From Nonlabens marinus S1-08 (lineage in GTDB: Bacteria > Bacteroidota > Bacteroidia > Flavobacteriales > Flavobacteriaceae), in NCBI RefSeq assembly GCF_000831385.1, contig NZ_AP014548.1, positions 2,719,779-2,783,778 of the forward strand: a stretch of DNA of 64,000 bases, read 5' to 3'. Position numbers and translations under genes: made by a program. Shown here piece by piece: positions 1 to 8,530 of this stretch; within the stretch, counting starts at the first letter, position 1; each line of letters starts with the position of its first letter. The notes below the pieces were generated by a model. The model ran no database searches. It was not told where the DNA came from and saw only the letters and a program-made list of their open reading frames with translations.

Positions 1-163
1 TCAATTTTTAGGAATTGCAAATGGAAGCACTTCTGAGCTAATTATTCAAACTTTTTTATCAGAGCGTCTTGGTTTACTCGGCACGGAAACGATGAGAACA
101 CTTGTAGAACAATGCGTCGAAATATCAAACATGAATTACGGACTTCAAAAGAGCCTGAAATAA
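1..163 (+). CDS. Four helix bundle protein, C-terminal fragment
   Basis: The reading frame starting at base 2 is open from the window edge to a TAA at 161-163 and encodes 53 residues. It contains the pattern LGIANGSTSEL, followed by a second helix and an ending LQKSLK. This matches the C-terminal half of the four-helix-bundle family (TIGR02436, S23 intervening-sequence-like), small cytoplasmic helical proteins of unknown role. In Flavobacteriia these are often found between fatty-acid beta-oxidation genes, which fits the acyl-CoA dehydrogenase 85 bp downstream. The N-terminal half lies outside the window. Family assignment is from pattern recognition; function is unknown. Confidence 0.75.
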   Translation, partial: QFLGIANGSTSELIIQTFLSERLGLLGTETMRTLVEQCVEISNMNYGLQKSLK

Positions 164-248
164 TAAATAAATCCAACTTTTTAACCGAAGTCTTTGTACT
201 TAATACATAATACTTTGTACCAAGAGCGAAGCGAAATAAAATAAGATT

Positions 249-2057
249 ATGAGTAACGAAACAGCAGAAAAGAAAATGATCCGCGGTGGTCAATTTATCG
301 TAACAGAAACAGCCGCAGAAGATGTGTTCACACCAGAGGATTTCTCTGATGAACAGCAAATGATGAAGGAGTCTGTCCGCGAGTTTGTGGATAAGGAGAT
401 CGTCCCACATAAAGAACGTTTTGAGAAAAAGGACTATGCGCTTACTGAAGAAGTGATGCGCAAGGCTGGCGAAATGGGCTTTCTAGGAATTGCCGTACCT
501 GAAGAATATGACGGTCTGGGAATGGGGTTTGTATCCACGATGTTGGTTTGTGACTATATTTCTGGAGCTACTGGTTCTATCGCAACTGCTTTTGGTGCGC
601 ATACAGGAATCGGTACCATGCCTATTACTTTGTACGGTACTGAAGAGCAAAAGAAAAAATATGTTCCAAAACTTGCAACTGGTGAATGGTTTGGAGCTTA
701 CTGTTTGACAGAGCCAGGCGCAGGATCTGATGCCAACTCTGGAAAAACCAAAGCAGAGCTTACCGAAGATGGAAAACACTACAAGATCAACGGTCAAAAG
801 ATGTGGATCTCAAATGCTGGTTTTTGTAATGTATTTGTGGTTTTCGCAAGAATGGGCGATGATAAGAACATTACAGGGTTTATCGTAGAAAATGATCCTA
901 GTAATGGTATTTCTATGGGTGAAGAAGAGCACAAACTAGGTATTCACTCCTCTTCTACACGTCAGGTATTCTTCAATGACTGTCTGGTTCCTGTAGAGAA
1001 TATGCTAGCTGGTCAAGGTGAAGGATTCAAAATTGCAATGAACGCCTTGAACGTAGGTCGTATCAAGCTTGCTGCTGCCTGTCTGGACGCTCAACGACGC
1101 GTGATTTCACTAGCAACTCAATATGCTAACGACCGTGAGCAGTTCAATACGCCTATTGCTAAGTTTGGCGCCATACGCAAGAAGATTGCAGATATGGCAA
1201 CTAACGCTTATGTAGGTGAAAGTGCGTCTTACCGTGCAGCAAAAGGCATTGAAAATAGAATTCACGCAAGACAAGAGGCTGGAGAAACATTTGCCCAATC
1301 AGAACTGAAAGGTGTAGAAGAGTTTGCTATCGAATGTTCTATTCTTAAAGTGGCTGTTTCTGAAGATATGCAGGAATGTGCAGATGAAGGAATCCAAATT
1401 TATGGTGGTATGGGCTTCAGCGCTGATGCTCCTATGGAAGCTGCATGGAGAGATGCTCGTATTTCTCGTATTTATGAGGGAACTAACGAGATCAACCGCA
1501 TGCTAGCCGTTGGAATGTTAGTGAAGAAAGCAATGAAAGGTCATGTGAATTTATTGGAGCCAGCAATGGCTGTAGGTCAAGAATTGACTTCTATTCCTTC
1601 CTTTGACACACCAGATTATTCTCAACTTTTTGCTGAGGAAAAAGAGATGCTTGCCAAACTCAAGAAAGTATTCTTGATGGTTGCTGGTAGTGCCGTTCAA
1701 AAATTGGGAACTGAATTAGAAAAGCACCAGCAGTTATTGCTTGCCGCTTCTGATATCTTGATTGAGATCTATATGGCAGAAAGTGCAATTCTTAGAACTG
1801 AGAAGAATGTGAATCGCTCTAGTGAGGAAGCTCAAAAAGAGCAAATCGCCATGTCTAAGTTGTACTTATATAAAGCCTCTAAAGTCATTCAAGCAAAAGC
1901 TGAAGAAGGAATCGCTGGATTTGCTGAAGGTGACGAGCAACGTATGATGTTGATGGGCTTGAAGCGCTTTACCAAATATGCAAACCTACCTAACGTAATC
2001 GAATTGAGAAATACGATTGCAGACAAGGTAACTGAAGAAAACAAGTACCCTTTCTAG
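249..2057 (+). CDS. Acyl-CoA dehydrogenase
   Basis: This 602-residue FAD enzyme should introduce the trans-2 double bond into acyl-CoA, the first step of beta-oxidation, in the cytoplasm. The N-terminal helical domain is at about 30-145. The FAD/substrate segment with TEPGAGSDA is near 154-161 and KMWISNAGF near 184-192. The C-terminal domain carries IYEGTNE, whose Glu410 is the expected catalytic base. It is longer than classical 380-residue enzymes: an extra helical region of about 180 residues follows residue 425, as in the large VLCAD-like forms. ATG follows an AAGATT stretch; no better start is seen. The neighbouring helical-bundle fragment suggests it closes a beta-oxidation operon. A strong terminator follows. 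Confidence 0.93.
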   Translation: MSNETAEKKMIRGGQFIVTETAAEDVFTPEDFSDEQQMMKESVREFVDKEIVPHKERFEKKDYALTEEVMRKAGEMGFLGIAVPEEYDGLGMGFVSTMLVCDYISGATGSIATAFGAHTGIGTMPITLYGTEEQKKKYVPKLATGEWFGAYCLTEPGAGSDANSGKTKAELTEDGKHYKINGQKMWISNAGFCNVFVVFARMGDDKNITGFIVENDPSNGISMGEEEHKLGIHSSSTRQVFFNDCLVPVENMLAGQGEGFKIAMNALNVGRIKLAAACLDAQRRVISLATQYANDREQFNTPIAKFGAIRKKIADMATNAYVGESASYRAAKGIENRIHARQEAGETFAQSELKGVEEFAIECSILKVAVSEDMQECADEGIQIYGGMGFSADAPMEAAWRDARISRIYEGTNEINRMLAVGMLVKKAMKGHVNLLEPAMAVGQELTSIPSFDTPDYSQLFAEEKEMLAKLKKVFLMVAGSAVQKLGTELEKHQQLLLAASDILIEIYMAESAILRTEKNVNRSSEEAQKEQIAMSKLYLYKASKVIQAKAEEGIAGFAEGDEQRMMLMGLKRFTKYANLPNVIELRNTIADKVTEENKYPF

Positions 2058-2081
2058 AGTACATTAAAACGTAAATTGAAG

Positions 2082-2114
2082 AAATGCCTTGGAGAAATTC
2101 AAGGCATTTTTTTT
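2082..2114 (+). terminator. Rho-independent terminator after the acyl-CoA dehydrogenase
   Basis: A perfect 10-bp inverted repeat (AAATGCCTTG / CAAGGCATTT) with an 8-nt loop is followed by a T run. It begins 25 bp after the stop codon. Confidence 0.9.
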
Positions 2115-2221
2115 GTTTCTATCTATATAAATAAAATAATTCCTTTTTCGAGCTGCAGCGCTGCACTAAGGTTATCGAAGTGTCCAGAAAAGGAATTTGT
2201 TCTAATGCTTTTAAAACAGCT

Positions 2222-2237
2222 CGCTTTCGCGGAAGCG
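2222..2237. repeat. Iterated palindrome, variant copy
   Basis: CGCTTTCGCGGAAGCG has one mismatch to the 16-bp palindrome. It is intergenic, between the acyl-CoA dehydrogenase terminator and the mscS promoter. Confidence 0.8.
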
Positions 2238-2298
2238 AACTCCTACCCCATCAAGCTACACTTAACAATTTACTAAGGGGATTTGAGACTTAAGGCAA

Positions 2299-2306
2299 TA
2301 TATTTG
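2299..2306 (+). promoter_or_regulatory. Candidate -7 element for the MscS gene
   Basis: TATATTTG matches the Bacteroidota -7 consensus TAnnTTTG exactly, 20 bp before the ATG. The nearest TTTG upstream is only 13 bp away, so the -33 element is not convincing. Confidence 0.4.
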
Positions 2307-2325
2307 CCAAAAATTCAATCTATTT

Positions 2326-3135
2326 ATGGAAGAGTTTAAAATCGAGAATGTTCTAGAATTATTGTTGGAATATGGTATTCCCGTTCTAAAAGCTATTGTC
2401 TTATATATTATAGGTGCCTGGTTGATCAGTAGAGCTATAAAAATCACTGGTAAAATCATGACCAAGCGGGAATATGAGATGACGCTTCAAAAGTTTCTAC
2501 TCAATATTATTCGATGGGTACTTTGGATATTATTGATTGTTGCTATTGTTGGGACTCTAGGTATAGAAACCAGTGGTTTTGCCGCAGCCTTAGCAGCAAT
2601 GGGTCTAGCTATTGGTCTTGCTTTACAAGGATCTCTATCTAATTTTGCCGGTGGCGTTCTCTTATTACTCTTCAAACCTTTCAAGGTAGGTGATACGGTA
2701 GAAGCTCAAGGTATCTCTGGGACTATTCAAGAAATTGACATTTTACAAACTAAAGTGTTGATGTTTAACCGTAAAACAGCGATCATACCTAATGGTCCAT
2801 TACTTAATGGTAACATTATCAACTTCGATTCTTCTGGTATCCTGCGCGTGGAAACTGAAATAGGTGTAAGCTATGATGCAGATATTCCAAAAACCATTGA
2901 AGCTCTCAGGAAATTAGCGACAGATCATCCTCTAACCTTAGAAGATCCAGCACCCATCGTGGAGGTTGTCACTAATGCAGATAGTAGTATTAATATTTTA
3001 GTAAGACCGTATACGTTGACTGAAGATCACTGGACAGTTTATTTCTATCTACAGAAAAATTTCAAACCAACTCTCGATGCTATAGGAGTGGAAATTCCTT
3101 ATCCGCATCATGTGGAGATTCGCAAGCAGAGCTAG
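2326..3135 (+). CDS. Small-conductance mechanosensitive channel, MscS family
   Basis: This 269-residue inner-membrane protein should open under membrane tension to release solutes during osmotic downshock. Three transmembrane helices are visible at about 15-38, 58-80 and 84-116. The third is the Gly/Ala-rich pore helix, with GLALQGSLSNFAGG at about 97-110, the family signature. A cytoplasmic beta domain follows (KPFKVGDTVE, then an IPNGP loop). Length matches E. coli MscS (286). It is a single-gene unit with its own candidate promoter and terminator. Family assignment is secure; ion selectivity cannot be read from the sequence. Confidence 0.93.
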   Translation: MEEFKIENVLELLLEYGIPVLKAIVLYIIGAWLISRAIKITGKIMTKREYEMTLQKFLLNIIRWVLWILLIVAIVGTLGIETSGFAAALAAMGLAIGLALQGSLSNFAGGVLLLLFKPFKVGDTVEAQGISGTIQEIDILQTKVLMFNRKTAIIPNGPLLNGNIINFDSSGILRVETEIGVSYDADIPKTIEALRKLATDHPLTLEDPAPIVEVVTNADSSINILVRPYTLTEDHWTVYFYLQKNFKPTLDAIGVEIPYPHHVEIRKQS

Positions 3136-3151
3136 TTGAATCAAAATACCG

Positions 3152-3181
3152 AAAAGCCGTTCGACATAGAGCGGCTTTTTT
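3152..3181 (+). terminator. Terminator after mscS-like gene
   Basis: An 8-bp stem (AAAAGCCG / CGGCTTTT) is followed by a T run, 16 bp after the stop codon. Confidence 0.85.
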
Positions 3182-3301
3182 AATGGCATTAAATCTAAGC
3201 TTTGAATCTGCCTATCTTACTCATTTACTGCCTTCTTTAGGTTCATTTTAGCAAAAAAATGAATTCGTGGGCAGTACCTTGTAGCAGATAAATTGACTTT
3301 T

Positions 3302-3961
3302 ATGAAGTATCACATTAGTATTGAAGATATAGACTCCGTTTATCAGATAGAAGATAAATGGAAGCATGAGGATTATATCAATCTCTTAGAACTGGTTGAA
3401 TTTGGTGATCCTGGAGATGCGACAGATCAAGACTTAAAAGAGTTGCTCTATCTCGCGTTATCTGAGTATGAACCTCAAGAGGCCGCTGAAATTGTATTAA
3501 GATATACTTTCAATGATGAGCTTAATGATGGACAGTACGAGCAAGTCTCAAACGATATGCTCAAAGAAAATGTAGCGGAAAAACATTCTGATATTTCTTT
3601 ACACAGCAGATTATTTGACGTCAATGAGCTCCTCTATAAAGCCTATAACGGTAAATTCCCGCACGCTAAAGCCAGTGTGATTCAATTTACCGCAACCCCA
3701 TCTCACGAGACAGGGCATCAACTCGATAAAGCAGACGCGCTACGTTTGTTAAGTCCAGGAATTGAACCACATGCGATCTTGCAACGCTTGTTTAAAGATC
3801 AAATTGATGGTATAGAGGATTTTGAAGAAGCAAAGGATATTGCTTGGTACTTCCGTAAGACTGGAGATCACAGCTATGAATTAATAACCTCAGACTATTG
3901 GATCAACAGCGAGGACGTGATCAAAATAGAATTTGATGCTGCGCTGGAACTGGACGAGTAG
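3302..3961 (+). CDS. Uncharacterised acidic protein
   Basis: I do not recognise this 219-residue protein. The frame is open from a TTG at 3293, but the ATG at 3302 gives a natural start (MKYHISIEDI). The product is soluble and acidic, without signal peptide or membrane helix. The N-terminal half is mostly helical, with repeated Glu/Asp-Leu patterns and Gln/Glu-Ala-Ala segments like helical repeats. The C-terminal part contains paired aromatic residues (WYF, DYWIN). It stands alone between the mscS terminator and a gap containing an iterated palindrome. Codon use and base composition look like the neighbours, so it is probably a real resident gene; no function is proposed. Confidence 0.75.
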   Translation: MKYHISIEDIDSVYQIEDKWKHEDYINLLELVEFGDPGDATDQDLKELLYLALSEYEPQEAAEIVLRYTFNDELNDGQYEQVSNDMLKENVAEKHSDISLHSRLFDVNELLYKAYNGKFPHAKASVIQFTATPSHETGHQLDKADALRLLSPGIEPHAILQRLFKDQIDGIEDFEEAKDIAWYFRKTGDHSYELITSDYWINSEDVIKIEFDAALELDE

Positions 3962-4032
3962 TACAAGATCAGTATCCAGCAGTTCTATAATACGTTTCAT
4001 ATTTTTTTTGATGCAGAGTTTTATGAGGTTTC

Positions 4033-4048
4033 CGCTTTCGCGAAAGCG
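4033..4048. repeat. Iterated palindrome CGCTTTCGCGAAAGCG
   Basis: Exact copy, intergenic, 31 bp upstream of the M28 peptidase start codon. Confidence 0.95.
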
Positions 4049-4078
4049 CAACATCCAGTATCTTTAAAACAAAAACAC

Positions 4079-5416
4079 ATGCGCATAGCTATCTTATTAT
4101 TCCTTGCAGCTGGAATTGCCGCTGCTCAAGTACCTTCACAAAACCAACAGGACATTTACAACATCATCGACGATGTAAGTGCAGATCGCATTGAGTACGA
4201 TGTACGAAAATTGGCTGGGTTTGGGACAAGAAACACCTTCTCTGATACCATAAGCGATACCCGTGGTATAGGCGCGGCTCGCCGCTGGATCAAAGCAGAA
4301 TTTGATAAAATTAGTGCTGACTGTGGTGGTTGCCTAGAGGTATTCTATCAAAAAGACTACGTAACTAAAGATATGGGTAGCCGTATTCCTAAAGATACGT
4401 GGGTGGTCAATGTGATCGCTATTCAACGCGGTACTACAAATCCCAACGATTTTGTCATGATGAGTGGGGACATTGACTCGCGTAATAGCGATGGGTCTGA
4501 CTTTACTAAGGACGCACCTGGAGCTAACGATAATGCGAGCGGTATGGCAGGAACCATAGAAGCTGCAAGAGTATTGACAAAGCGTACTTTTAAAAACTCT
4601 ATTGTATATGTAGGGCTGAGTGGTGAGGAACAAGGATTGTTTGGAGGTAAAGGACTGGGAGAATATGCTAAAAAGAACAATTGGAACGTCATCGGTTTTT
4701 TGAACAATGACATGATAGGAAATATTGAAGGTGTGGACGGCGTGATCGACAATCGCGAGTTCCGCATTTTCTCTGAACCTACTGACCCGACTGAAACAGA
4801 AAGAGAACGAGGTGCCCGCCGTTTTTATGGTGGCGAGGTAGATGGAATTTCCCGACAACTAGCACGGTACATTCATAAAAGCGTCAACCACTACATGCCA
4901 GAAATGGACCCTATGATGGTATATCGACTGGACCGCTTTGGTCGTGGTGGTCATCACAGACCTTTTAATGATTTAGGGTATCCAGGAATTCGTATTATGG
5001 AAGCACATGAAAATTATACTCAACAACACCAGGACATACGAGTGGAAGATGGTATCGCTTACGGCGATGTAGTAGAACACGTGAATTTCCCTTATGCTAA
5101 AAAGCTGACTGCTGTAAATGCGATCAACCTAGCACAACTCGCTTGGGCTCCTACGCGACCACAAAATGTAAAAATTGGCGGTATTGTGGAAGCAGATGTG
5201 AAATTAGCCTGGGATGCAGTTAAAGGTGCAAAGGGTTACCGTATTTACTGGCGTGACACTACCAGTCCTACTTGGGATTATTCTCGATATGTAGGTGATG
5301 TTACTGAATTCACTCTGGACGGCATTGTAATCGACAATTATTTCTTTGGAGTAGCAGCCGTTGGCGAGGATGGTATTGAAAGTATCGTCTCATTCCCCAG
5401 CGGGACCATGAGATAA
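4079..5416 (+). CDS. Secreted M28-family metallopeptidase with fibronectin III domain
   Basis: The 445-residue product begins with a signal peptide ending AAAQ (cleavage near 16). An M28 zinc-peptidase domain follows (about 40-350), then a fibronectin type III domain (about 357-445), typical of exported peptidases in this group. Visible metal or catalytic positions are Asp151 in GANDNASG, Glu183/Glu184 in SGEEQG, Asp211 in NNDMIGN, and a C-terminal His (310 or 317). The first ligand, normally His in a GHxDS motif, is Asp131 here (SGDIDS). Likely substrates are peptides outside the cytoplasm. Either the first site is altered as a subfamily trait or activity is changed. It is monocistronic, with a terminator downstream. 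Confidence 0.88.
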   Translation: MRIAILLFLAAGIAAAQVPSQNQQDIYNIIDDVSADRIEYDVRKLAGFGTRNTFSDTISDTRGIGAARRWIKAEFDKISADCGGCLEVFYQKDYVTKDMGSRIPKDTWVVNVIAIQRGTTNPNDFVMMSGDIDSRNSDGSDFTKDAPGANDNASGMAGTIEAARVLTKRTFKNSIVYVGLSGEEQGLFGGKGLGEYAKKNNWNVIGFLNNDMIGNIEGVDGVIDNREFRIFSEPTDPTETERERGARRFYGGEVDGISRQLARYIHKSVNHYMPEMDPMMVYRLDRFGRGGHHRPFNDLGYPGIRIMEAHENYTQQHQDIRVEDGIAYGDVVEHVNFPYAKKLTAVNAINLAQLAWAPTRPQNVKIGGIVEADVKLAWDAVKGAKGYRIYWRDTTSPTWDYSRYVGDVTEFTLDGIVIDNYFFGVAAVGEDGIESIVSFPSGTMR

Positions 5417-5430
5417 TTGATTTCAAATTC

Positions 5431-5462
5431 AAAAAAATACCCAATAATGGGTATTTTTTTTT
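5431..5462 (+). terminator. Terminator after M28 peptidase gene
   Basis: The hairpin AAAATACCC / GGGTATTTT with an AATAAT-type loop is followed by nine T residues. An A run on the other side could allow function in both directions. Confidence 0.9.
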
Positions 5463-5519
5463 GCCTAATTTCAAGGCATATTTGAAACCATTCTTTACCA
5501 ACCCCAAAAACCTAATCAC

Positions 5520-5888
5520 ATGACCGATTCCAATCCTCTACAACCACTTATCGTGGTATCACAAGACACGTGCTATAAGCCCATATGCCTCCTTGACAAT
5601 AGCGGTTTGCAATTATGGGCATTCTTTGAATGGAGCGATAAAAAATCGTTGAGCAATGTTGTTTTTTGCCAGTTAGATGGTAACCAACAAGTAAGCTATG
5701 CTGATTTTCAAAAAGACGGAAGTTTTCTTATCAAATTGGATAAAAATGCAAAACCCTTAAAGGTGTTTTCTCTTAAAAACAAACTTTTAATAAAGGATCA
5801 AGAATATCCTGTGCTCATTCATTTGAACCAAGAGCTAGAAATGGATGACCCGACTGAAGGAGGAGTAATAATTAGGCATAAACCTTAA
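5520..5888 (+). CDS. Uncharacterised protein upstream of a two-component system
   Basis: This small soluble protein (122 residues) is not one I recognise. It has no signal peptide or membrane segment. The pattern of alternating hydrophobic residues suggests mostly beta structure. Its stop codon overlaps the start of the histidine kinase gene by one base (TAATG), so translation is coupled. That makes it the first gene of a three-gene operon with the kinase and response regulator, and a possible modulator of that system. The role is inference from position only. Confidence 0.7.
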   Translation: MTDSNPLQPLIVVSQDTCYKPICLLDNSGLQLWAFFEWSDKKSLSNVVFCQLDGNQQVSYADFQKDGSFLIKLDKNAKPLKVFSLKNKLLIKDQEYPVLIHLNQELEMDDPTEGGVIIRHKP

Positions 5889-7651
5889 TGAAGCTAATCA
5901 AAGTACTTTTATTTTTATTTTCTGTCACTAGTCTTGCTCAAGTAAATTTACTAGATCAAGTACGCCGCAAAAATGATGTAGGCAAATATCAAGAAGGAAA
6001 AGATATCCTAGTTAAGATTGATACCACTGGCTTCAACAGCCTTAACAAGGCAAAATATCTTTATGAAGTTGCCCTTGGTAAAATTAACCTAGAAGGTGAA
6101 ATAGTCAAGTCTTATCAGATCTTGTTGAATGCTAAAAAGCTTCTTAAAGATCAAAACGACAACTTATTATTCAAATTGAACGACGAGCTTATTTATGCCC
6201 AGCTTGCTTTTGATGACAGCGAGAACACGGCTAATGAGTTAATGGCAGAAAATTGCGCAATCGCAGAAAAAACTAAGGATCCTGAACACATTATTTATTG
6301 CAATGGATATTTATTTCATCAAATTGATAATGATGATCCATTAAAGTTTAAAAAGCAATTGGAACTATTACATAAGAATCGCGTGATTGCTGAAAAAGCG
6401 AATTTAAAAACGATTCATGGTAATGAAATTATAAATATCGCTACCATTCATGAAAGGGCAAAGCAGTTCGACTCTGCGATGTTTTACTATGAAAAGTCCA
6501 AGGAATATGTGGAGAATAAGGAATACGTACCCACAAAAATTGCTTATTACAATAACGTCGCAAATACCTTAAATAACCTCGGCCGTTACGAAGAAGCCAT
6601 TGACAATTTGAATAAGGCCTTGCAATTATCTAAAGATGAGACTGTAAATACGACAAAACTTAATATCCTTTTTAATCTGGCGCAAAATTATGACTTGAAT
6701 AAGGACTATGAAAAAGGTTTAGCAGCATATAAAGATTATATGTCCTATTACGACTCACTTAATAGGACTGAACGTTTTAGTGCGGTAAAAGAATTAGAAA
6801 CAAAATACCAAGTCCAAGAACGTAAACTTGAAAACGCAGAATTAACTGCGGCTAACGAACGACAAAAACTACTGATTATTTCCATTGCAGGAAGTGCGTT
6901 AGTTCTTCTGTTGATCGCGGGATTTGTCTACAACAACCAGCGCAAAAAACAACGCATTGCTAAACAAGAGGCAGAACTGGAAAAACAACGTGCCGACAAC
7001 TTGATGAAAAATCAAGAACTCGCCACGATTGATGCCATGATTCAAGGTCAAGAAAAAGAGCGCAAAAAACTAGCCGAGGATTTACATGATAATTTAGGGA
7101 GTTCGTTAACGACCATCAGATTGTATTTTGACAACCTCAAAAATCATTTCAAACCAGAAACCTCATCTGAGATTTATGAGCGTACAGACAAATTGCTAGA
7201 AGATACCTATGCTACCATACGCGGTATGTCGCACAGCCGCCATAATGGAGTTTTGGCTAGTAAAGGATTGATCCCATCACTACAAACTCTTGCAGAGAAT
7301 ATTACCCAAAGCGGTAAACTCAAGGTCGATATCTTTCACCATGGGATGGATCGCAAGTTGGAGAATTCACTAGAACTCAATTTGTTCCGCATGCTGCAGG
7401 AGTTGGTCAGTAATGTAGTGAAACACGCCGGAGCGACCGCTGCTAGTATCAGCATTATAGGGTCGGAGAATTCCATTAATATTATGGTAGAAGACAACGG
7501 AGTAGGCTTTGAGCCTAGTCTTTCAAAAAAAGCAGATGGGATGGGACTTTACAGTATTGAAACCCGTGTGGAAGAAATGGACGGTGTTTTTGAAATAGAT
7601 TCGAATACTGGCCATGGCACAACCATTTCCATAGAAATACCCACATTATGA
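5888..7651 (+). CDS. TPR sensor histidine kinase (HisKA_3 / NarL type)
   Basis: The 587-residue membrane kinase pairs with the next gene. A signal peptide (about 1-18) is followed by a periplasmic TPR-like helical region (about 40-300). A single membrane helix (about 328-350), a coiled coil and a HisKA_3 dimerisation domain come next. The phospho-acceptor is His400 in LAEDLHDNLGSS. The ATPase domain has the N box NVVKHAG (Asn509) and G1 box DNGVGFEP (near 536), then GMGLYSI. The signal sensed is unknown; TPRs suggest a peptide or protein ligand. It overlaps the response regulator gene by 4 bp (ATGA) and the upstream gene by 1 bp. Confidence 0.92.
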   Translation: MKLIKVLLFLFSVTSLAQVNLLDQVRRKNDVGKYQEGKDILVKIDTTGFNSLNKAKYLYEVALGKINLEGEIVKSYQILLNAKKLLKDQNDNLLFKLNDELIYAQLAFDDSENTANELMAENCAIAEKTKDPEHIIYCNGYLFHQIDNDDPLKFKKQLELLHKNRVIAEKANLKTIHGNEIINIATIHERAKQFDSAMFYYEKSKEYVENKEYVPTKIAYYNNVANTLNNLGRYEEAIDNLNKALQLSKDETVNTTKLNILFNLAQNYDLNKDYEKGLAAYKDYMSYYDSLNRTERFSAVKELETKYQVQERKLENAELTAANERQKLLIISIAGSALVLLLIAGFVYNNQRKKQRIAKQEAELEKQRADNLMKNQELATIDAMIQGQEKERKKLAEDLHDNLGSSLTTIRLYFDNLKNHFKPETSSEIYERTDKLLEDTYATIRGMSHSRHNGVLASKGLIPSLQTLAENITQSGKLKVDIFHHGMDRKLENSLELNLFRMLQELVSNVVKHAGATAASISIIGSENSINIMVEDNGVGFEPSLSKKADGMGLYSIETRVEEMDGVFEIDSNTGHGTTISIEIPTL

Positions 7652-8271
7652 TACAATTAATTATTGTTGAAGATCATGCTTCACTAATTGACGGCCTTCA
7701 ATTACTGTTTCAAAACGATGCTGAGATCAATGTGATAGGAACCGCCCCTGATGGCGTTGAACTGATCAAATTATTAGAGTATAAAAAAGCGCATGTCATA
7801 CTTACTGACATCAGCATGCCACGAATGAACGGCATCGAATTGTGCAAGAAAGTAAAAGAGATAAATCCGTTAACTAAGGTCGTTGCTTTTACCATGTTTG
7901 ACGATCAAGTAGCAGTACAAGATATGTTTGATGCTGGTGCTGATGGATACATTTTGAAAGTACGCCCGCTGTCAGTGGTTAGAGAAGCAATTATAACAGT
8001 GATGCGAGGGAATAAATATATTGACCCTTCTATAACGGTAACGGCAAAAAAATCAAAAAACAATCCTGACGATAATATTCTTTCTCCTAGCGAACAGGAG
8101 ATTCTCAAGTTAATTGCTGCGGGCCATCGCTCGTCTGAAATTGCAGAGATTCGGCACACCGCAGTGGGTACTGTCCATAAGCACCGCAAAAATATGATTC
8201 AGAAATTAGGTCTTGAAGGCAAAGGTGAATTGCTGCGTTATGCATTGCAAAAACATCCTTATTATAGTTGA
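7648..8271 (+). CDS. Response regulator, NarL/FixJ family
   Basis: This 207-residue cytoplasmic transcription factor has a receiver domain (1-120). The phosphorylation site is Asp54 in LTDISMP, and the acidic pocket residues are in VEDH at the N terminus. A LuxR-type helix-turn-helix (about 143-205) includes LSPSEQEILKLIAAG. It should be phosphorylated by the kinase encoded immediately upstream. The genes overlap by ATGA, so production is coupled. Target genes are unknown. An iterated palindrome lies 15 bp after the stop codon. Confidence 0.93.
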   Translation: MIQLIIVEDHASLIDGLQLLFQNDAEINVIGTAPDGVELIKLLEYKKAHVILTDISMPRMNGIELCKKVKEINPLTKVVAFTMFDDQVAVQDMFDAGADGYILKVRPLSVVREAIITVMRGNKYIDPSITVTAKKSKNNPDDNILSPSEQEILKLIAAGHRSSEIAEIRHTAVGTVHKHRKNMIQKLGLEGKGELLRYALQKHPYYS

Positions 8272-8286
8272 TAATGTAGCAGAGTT

Positions 8287-8302
8287 CGCTTTCGCGAAAG
8301 CG
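8287..8302. repeat. Iterated palindrome CGCTTTCGCGAAAGCG
   Basis: Exact copy with TT/AA flanks, giving a 20-bp perfect palindrome. Intergenic, 15 bp after the response regulator stop codon. Confidence 0.95.
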
Positions 8303-8418
8303 AAACACGTTTAAAGAACCTCCTTATTTTTCATAATATACCCATTAGTGGGTATTCCCTGCAGGCATCCTTACCTCTATTTTTATACTGGTTTAAACGT
8401 ATTAAAGAAAAGGGGAAA

Positions 8419-8436
8419 GGAAACGCCAGCGTTTCC
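8419..8436 (+). other. GC-rich hairpin in intergenic region
   Basis: GGAAACGC and GCGTTTCC are complementary and separated by two bases. The hairpin lies just upstream of a strong terminator. Together they could be the 3' end of a small RNA or of a long operon transcript. Confidence 0.45.
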
Positions 8437-8442
8437 TTATAG

Positions 8443-8472
8443 CTACCAGGTATCATGCCTGGTAGTTTTTTT
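8443..8472 (+). terminator. Strong terminator hairpin
   Basis: Stem CTACCAGG / CCTGGTAG with a 7-nt loop and seven T residues. It is 170 bp after the response regulator stop and 30 bp before the next promoter. Confidence 0.88.
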
Positions 8473-8502
8473 ATGTGGCAAAATACCGTTTTATAAAAAT
8501 GT

Positions 8503-8510
8503 TATCTTTG
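8503..8510 (+). promoter_or_regulatory. -7 promoter element
   Basis: TATCTTTG matches TAnnTTTG exactly, 20 bp before the ATG at 8531. This placement supports the downstream start over an in-frame extension beginning at 8348, which would run through the terminator. Confidence 0.55.
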
Positions 8511-8530
8511 AGCATCAACGCATACTCCCC

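Noticed and set aside
2076..2276. Plus-strand ORF downstream of the acyl-CoA dehydrogenase
   Set aside because: It runs through the terminator and an intergenic palindrome, with no conserved pattern.
8348..8530. N-terminal extension of the SRPBCC/GyrI-like protein
   Set aside because: The extension reads through a terminator and the -7 element; the hydrophobic anchor begins at the ATG at 8531.
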